From: Acidobacteriota bacterium
GTDB taxonomy: Bacteria > Acidobacteriota > Terriglobia > Bryobacterales > Bryobacteraceae
Assembly (NCBI GenBank): GCA_947466555.1
Contig: CANIFK010000226.1
Location: 1-7,825, forward strand
DNA: 7,825 nt
Reading direction: 5' to 3'
The translations under genes and the position numbers were made by a program. Every line of letters starts with the position of its first letter. Position 1 is the stretch's first letter. The notes beneath the pieces were generated by a model, which saw nothing but the letters and a program-made list of their open reading frames with translations, was not told the origin of the DNA and did no database searches. Positions 4,659 through 7,825 of this stretch are shown piece after piece.

Positions 4659-7526
4659 ATGAGCAAAGAATTAGTAATTTCCTCCAACCGCCACGAAACA
4701 AAGGTGGCCATACTTGAGGACGATGTCCTCGTAGAGATTTTCTTCCAGCGGGCCAACGAGTACTCCCTCGCCGGCAGCATCCACAAGGGCCGCGTCACCC
4801 GCGTGCTCCCCGGCATGCAATCGGCATTCGTGGACCTCGGCCTGGAACGGGACACCTTCTTATATGTCTCGGATTTTGCCGACGATCACTCCGATGATCT
4901 CGACAAAGTGGGCGACGAAAAGCCTATCCCCGTTGCCGCCCGCCACTCTCGTGAGCGCGACCACGCCCCCTACCGCGCCCCTGCCGCCGAACCGGTGGAA
5001 GCCGCTGAACCCGTCGAAGCCGTCGAAGAGGGCGAGGCACCTGCCGCCGCCGCTTCCGAAGGTGCCGCCGCTCCCGCCGCCAATGGCGAAGTACGCCCCT
5101 TCCGGGATCGCGATCGGGATCGGGGCCGTGATCGTGGCCGAGGCCGCGACCGTGGCCGCGATCGTGACCGTGGTCGCGGTGGAGACCGTGGCCGTCGCCG
5201 TGGCAGTTCCGGACTGCCGGACTCGAAGTATGCCTCCGCCGATGCCCCCGCCGATGTGCCCCCGGTCGTCGACGGTGCCGACGCCCCCGAACTCGCCGCC
5301 CCCGCCGCCCAGCCCGATGCTCCGTTCATCGCCCCGCGCGTTGCCGAATTTCTGAGCCCGGAACCGGCCGAACCGGTCTTCCTGCTCCCTGGCGAATCGC
5401 TTGCCAAGTACCGCCGCCCGGCCGTTGCCGCCGCGCCGCCCCCGCCGCCGCCTCCTCCGCCCGCCGCTGAGCCGGAACCCGAACCGGAAGCAGAGCCGGA
5501 AGCCGCCGCCGTCGTCGAACCCGAACCCGAGCCGGAGCCAGTCGCCGCTGTCGTGATCGCTGCCGAGCCCGAAGCCGCCGAACCCGTCGCCGCCGAGCCG
5601 CCCCCGATCCCCGAGCCGCCCCCGGTCGTCGCCGAAGAACCGGTTGCCGAATACATCGATAACTCGTTTGCCAAGATCGCCGACGACATCGACCCCACGG
5701 AATTGGAGGACGTTGACGCCATCGACGAAGCTCGCGAAGAGCTTCTGACCGAAGTCGACGAGGACGAAGAAGACGAAGCCGACGCTGCCCAGCGCGCCGC
5801 CGAAGAACTCGTGGCCGCCGAAGACGGCGAACCCATTGCCGCCGCCGATGCCGGCGAAGGTGAAGAGGGTGACGAAGGCGAAGACGGCGAAGGTGCCGAA
5901 GGCGAAGAGGGTGCCGATGGTGGCCCCGAACCCGCCCGCCAGCCCCACAGCTTGACGGCCGCTCTCCGCGAACGCGATCGTGGCGCCCGCTTCCAGCGTG
6001 GCCGCCGTGGCCGCCGCCGCCGTGGCCGTGGCAATGACCGTGAGGACGCCCGCCCCGGTGATCGTCCCGCCATCGCCGCCGCTGCTGGCGCCGCGCCTGC
6101 CCTGGCCCCCGAAGGTGCCGTTGAAGCCGCTCCCGTTGAAGAGCGTGCCGCCGAAGCCCGTCCGGAACGCGATCGCGATCGGGACCGGGATCGTGGCGAA
6201 CGTGGTGAACGCAGTGAGCGCGGCGGAGACCGCGGAGATCGTGGCGACCGTGGCGGAGATCGCGGCGGAGATCGTGGCCCCCGTCCCTCTTTCCGCGACC
6301 GTGACCGTACCGAACGTCCCCCGCTCCCGTCGATTACCGACCTGCTCAAGGCCGGCCAGGAAATCCTGGTCCAGATCGCCAAAGAGCCCATCGCCCAGAA
6401 GGGCGCCCGCATCACCAGCCACATCGCCCTCCCCGGCCGCTACTGCGTCTACATGCCGACGGTCGATCACAACGGTGTTTCCCGCAAAATCGCCAGCGAC
6501 GAAGAACGCCTCCGCCTGAAGCGCATTCTCCAGCAGCATCGCCAGGGCATGTCCGGCGGCTTCATCATCCGCACTGCCGGCGAAGGCCAGACCGAAGAGG
6601 ATATCGCCAACGATATGCAGTTCCTCTACAACCTCTGGCTCGACATCCGCGCCAAGGCCGAAAAGCGCAGCGCGCCGTGCCTCGTGCATCACGATCTCGA
6701 CATCGTCCAGCGCACCCTCCGCGATCAGGTGTCGTCCGACTTCAAGACCATCTGGCTCGACAACGAAGAGCTCTACGCCAGCACGCTCCAGTTCGTCCAG
6801 CGCTTCCAGCCGCAGATGATCAACCGCGTCAAACTCTGGACGCGCCCCGTGCCCATCTTCGATGCCTTCGGCATCACCAATGAGCTCGAAAAGGCGCTCC
6901 GGCCCAAGGTGTGGCTCAAGTCCGGCGGCTATATCGTCATCAATCAGACGGAGGCGCTGGTCGCCATCGATATCAACACCGGCAAGTTCGTCGGCAAGTC
7001 GAACCGTCTTGAAGACACGATCGTCAAGACGAATACGGAAGCCGTTAAAGAGATCGTGCGCCAGATCCGCCTCCGCGATCTCGGCGGCATCATCGTCGTC
7101 GACTTCATCGACATGGATGAGCGCAAGAACCGGCAGAAGGTCATGGCTGCGCTCGAAGACGCCATGCGCGTCGACCGCGCCCCGTACAAGATTCTCCAGT
7201 TCAACGACTTTGGCCTCGTGGCCATCACGCGCAAACGCGTGAAGCAGTCGCTCGAACGCACGCTCTGCCAGCCCTGCCCGTACTGCGAAGGCGCGGGTTC
7301 GGTGAAGAGCGTCGCCACCGTCATCGGCGAAATTCTCCTGGAAGCCCAGAAGATTTCCAAAGCCGTCGACGACAAGACCGTCGTTCTCCGCGTTCACCCC
7401 GAAGTGGCCAAGGTGCTCAAGTCGCACCGCAACCAGCACCTCGAAGAACTCGAGGGCATCTTCGGCCGTCCGGTGCTCGTCACGGGCGACGCGGCTGTTC
7501 ACATCGAGAAATTCGACCTCGCGTAA
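4659..7526 (+). CDS. rne: RNase E/G family endoribonuclease with a ~480-residue disordered insert splitting its S1 domain
   Basis: Predicted 955-residue endoribonuclease for mRNA decay and rRNA/tRNA processing. Residues 1-75 are the first part of the S1 domain (GSIHKGRVTRVLPGMQSAFVDLGLERDTFLYVSD region). The S1 fold resumes near 557 (DLLKAGQEILVQIAKE, then KGARITSHIALPGRY). Residues 76-556 between them are low-complexity. The 5'-monophosphate sensor pair is Arg638/Thr639 (FIIRTAG), equivalent to E. coli Arg169/Thr170. The DNase I-like catalytic centre has Asp771 (VAIDINTG) and Asp815 (VVDFIDMD), equivalent to Asp303/Asp346. The Zn-link is CPYC (Cys873/Cys876). The small domain finishes near the C-terminus (VHIEKFDLA), so there is no C-terminal degradosome scaffold. 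All core catalytic residues are present, so it should be active. The symbol rne is used for the family; by its lack of a C-terminal tail it is equally close to rng. A secreted-protein gene follows 17 bases later. Confidence 0.95.
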   Translation: MSKELVISSNRHETKVAILEDDVLVEIFFQRANEYSLAGSIHKGRVTRVLPGMQSAFVDLGLERDTFLYVSDFADDHSDDLDKVGDEKPIPVAARHSRERDHAPYRAPAAEPVEAAEPVEAVEEGEAPAAAASEGAAAPAANGEVRPFRDRDRDRGRDRGRGRDRGRDRDRGRGGDRGRRRGSSGLPDSKYASADAPADVPPVVDGADAPELAAPAAQPDAPFIAPRVAEFLSPEPAEPVFLLPGESLAKYRRPAVAAAPPPPPPPPPAAEPEPEPEAEPEAAAVVEPEPEPEPVAAVVIAAEPEAAEPVAAEPPPIPEPPPVVAEEPVAEYIDNSFAKIADDIDPTELEDVDAIDEAREELLTEVDEDEEDEADAAQRAAEELVAAEDGEPIAAADAGEGEEGDEGEDGEGAEGEEGADGGPEPARQPHSLTAALRERDRGARFQRGRRGRRRRGRGNDREDARPGDRPAIAAAAGAAPALAPEGAVEAAPVEERAAEARPERDRDRDRDRGERGERSERGGDRGDRGDRGGDRGGDRGPRPSFRDRDRTERPPLPSITDLLKAGQEILVQIAKEPIAQKGARITSHIALPGRYCVYMPTVDHNGVSRKIASDEERLRLKRILQQHRQGMSGGFIIRTAGEGQTEEDIANDMQFLYNLWLDIRAKAEKRSAPCLVHHDLDIVQRTLRDQVSSDFKTIWLDNEELYASTLQFVQRFQPQMINRVKLWTRPVPIFDAFGITNELEKALRPKVWLKSGGYIVINQTEALVAIDINTGKFVGKSNRLEDTIVKTNTEAVKEIVRQIRLRDLGGIIVVDFIDMDERKNRQKVMAALEDAMRVDRAPYKILQFNDFGLVAITRKRVKQSLERTLCQPCPYCEGAGSVKSVATVIGEILLEAQKISKAVDDKTVVLRVHPEVAKVLKSHRNQHLEELEGIFGRPVLVTGDAAVHIEKFDLA
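5103..5201 (+). repeat. Arg-Asp/Gly repeat block 1 in the ribonuclease insert
   Basis: Degenerate tandem units of 6-12 bases (CGTGACCGTGGC, CGGGATCGCGAT type) encode residues 149-181, almost only R, D and G. Synonymous codons vary between units (CGT/CGC/CGG, GAT/GAC), so the peptide repeat is better kept than the DNA repeat. This suggests selection on the protein and not very recent slippage. Confidence 0.8.
5436..5540 (+). repeat. Polyproline run and Glu-Pro repeat in the ribonuclease insert
   Basis: Residues 260-268 are nine consecutive prolines using mixed codons (CCC, CCG, CCT). Alternating Glu-Pro/Ala pairs follow to residue 294. Glu-Pro repeats tend to be extended and stiff. Runs of three or more prolines normally need elongation factor P for efficient translation. 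Confidence 0.8.
5751..5924 (+). repeat. Acidic Glu/Asp/Gly-rich block in the ribonuclease insert
   Basis: Residues 365-422 are dominated by Glu, Asp, Gly and Ala, with repeated GAAGAGGGTG- and GGCGAAGAC-type units. It lies between the two Arg-rich regions and could compete with RNA for them or neutralise them; that role is inference. Confidence 0.65.
6159..6317 (+). repeat. Arg-Asp/Gly repeat block 2 in the ribonuclease insert
   Basis: Residues 501-553 repeat RDRD, RGER and GGDRGD units, encoded by degenerate tandem 6-9 base units (GGAGATCGTGGC, GACCGTGGC). It mirrors block 1 and ends just before the S1 fold resumes. The composition resembles RGG-type RNA-binding tails. Confidence 0.8.
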
Positions 7527-7543
7527 CCGTTAGGCGTCCCGCC

Positions 7544-7825
7544 ATGCGCTCCTGGAGCCAACTCGCGTTTGTCGCTTGTGCCATCGCGCTGCCCGCGCAG
7601 GAACTCTACGTTCATTCGGAGTTCCAGCGCGTCGGCGCCGATGGCAAAGTGGTCGCGGTGGATCGTGTCGACTTCCCTCGCGAGATCCTCTCCCCGGCCC
7701 TGGCCCGCAACGGCTTCGCCAGCTACATGCTGACCGCGAACGTCCCGGCCGGCATCGATTATTCATTGGAAATCGGCCAGAATCCGGAGGACACCGTCCG
7801 CGTCGTCCTCTACCGCCAACACTAC
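7544..7825 (+). CDS. Secreted protein of unknown function, N-terminal part (3' end outside window)
   Basis: An ATG at 7544 opens a frame that runs off the window end, giving 94 residues. The first 19 look like a Sec signal peptide: Arg2, a hydrophobic core LAFVACAIAL and a likely cleavage after LPA before QELYV. The visible mature part is rich in beta-prone segments (KVVAVDRVDFP, RVVLYRQHY) and mentions no known catalytic motif. I do not recognise the family. It may be an extracellular or periplasmic beta-sandwich protein, but that is a guess from residue pattern. The ribosome-binding site is weak (TAGGCG, with AGG 9 bases before the ATG). The gene starts 17 bases after the ribonuclease stop, so it is probably co-transcribed with or coupled to it. 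Confidence 0.72.
   Translation, partial: MRSWSQLAFVACAIALPAQELYVHSEFQRVGADGKVVAVDRVDFPREILSPALARNGFASYMLTANVPAGIDYSLEIGQNPEDTVRVVLYRQHY

Larger units (their letters stand above)
4884..6326 (+). other. Coding region of the low-complexity insert in the ribonuclease (residues ~76-556)
   Basis: About half of the protein. In order it has: an acidic start with repeated EPVEA (about 111-124); an Arg-Asp/Gly block (149-181); an Ala/Pro-rich stretch with a hydrophobic island (228-253); nine prolines (260-268); Glu-Pro repeats (271-294 and on to about 330); a helix-prone acidic segment (330-369); a Glu/Asp/Gly block (365-422); an Arg-rich block RGRRGRRRRGRG (447-458); an Ala/Pro/Glu stretch (470-500); and a second Arg-Asp/Gly block (501-553). 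Disorder is inferred from composition. The alternating charge blocks resemble RNA-binding and condensate-forming tails of other RNase E proteins. The frame is intact throughout, so this is not decay. Confidence 0.85.

Noticed and set aside
4105..4717. Open frames of 99 and 140 codons between the sulfatase and ribonuclease
   Set aside because: No good ribosome-binding site, noise-like composition, and the longer one runs into the ribonuclease start out of frame.
5103..6317. Repeats in the ribonuclease gene as a CRISPR array or mobile element
   Set aside because: The units are short, degenerate, in frame and without spacers; they encode RD/RG/EP peptide repeats.
4970..6424. A 484-codon antisense frame rich in Ser and Arg
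   Set aside because: It lies within the insert repeats and reflects their reverse complement; no independent coding signal.
4860..7502. An 880-codon open frame antisense to the ribonuclease gene
   Set aside because: It mirrors the sense gene: GC-rich codon bias and RD/EP repeats leave the opposite strand free of stops. The product is low-complexity, has no family resemblance and no ribosome-binding site.

Overview
The window is GC-rich bacterial chromosome, densely coded, with third codon positions that are mostly C or G. It holds six protein genes (the first and last cut by the window edges) and one long non-coding divergent region. No rRNA, tRNA, CRISPR array or insertion sequence was seen. 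The gene types (Tat-exported sulfatase with an RREFLAA-type leader, an RNase E/G with a huge disordered insert, small secreted proteins) suggest an Acidobacteriota genome of the Solibacter/Bryobacter kind. That placement is inference from protein style and was not tested.

Region 1 (1-1532, + strand): the C-terminal 302 residues of a clan GH-A-like TIM-barrel protein are followed, with an ATGA stop/start overlap, by a complete CynT-like beta-carbonic anhydrase.

Region 2 (1537-3914, - strand): a likely two-gene operon reads towards region 1. A sulfatase with a twin-arginine leader and GTG start comes first, then L-threonine 3-dehydrogenase (tdh) 26 bases later. The carbonic anhydrase and tdh converge with only four bases between their stop codons, and both stops lie inside one near-perfect inverted repeat.

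Region 3 (3915-4658): a 744-base divergent gap between the sulfatase and the ribonuclease gene. I see no convincing gene in it. It is pyrimidine-rich on the + strand, has short hairpins near 4109-4143, and ends in a strong Shine-Dalgarno. It may contain a long mRNA leader for the ribonuclease.

Region 4 (4659-7825, + strand): a 955-residue RNase E/G family ribonuclease, then the start of a gene for a secreted protein. The ribonuclease is the most interesting item. Its S1 RNA-binding domain is split by about 480 residues of low-complexity sequence (Arg-Asp/Gly repeats, Pro/Glu repeats, nine prolines in a row, acidic and basic blocks). The catalytic core is intact, and the protein ends just after it with no C-terminal scaffold tail. 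The disordered scaffold region that E. coli RNase E carries at its C-terminus appears here to sit inside the S1 domain.

The genes do not form one obvious pathway. The window reads as three neighbouring transcription units: a carbohydrate-active-like protein with carbonic anhydrase, a sulfatase with threonine catabolism, and RNA decay with an exported protein. I found no clear new defence or mobile system.
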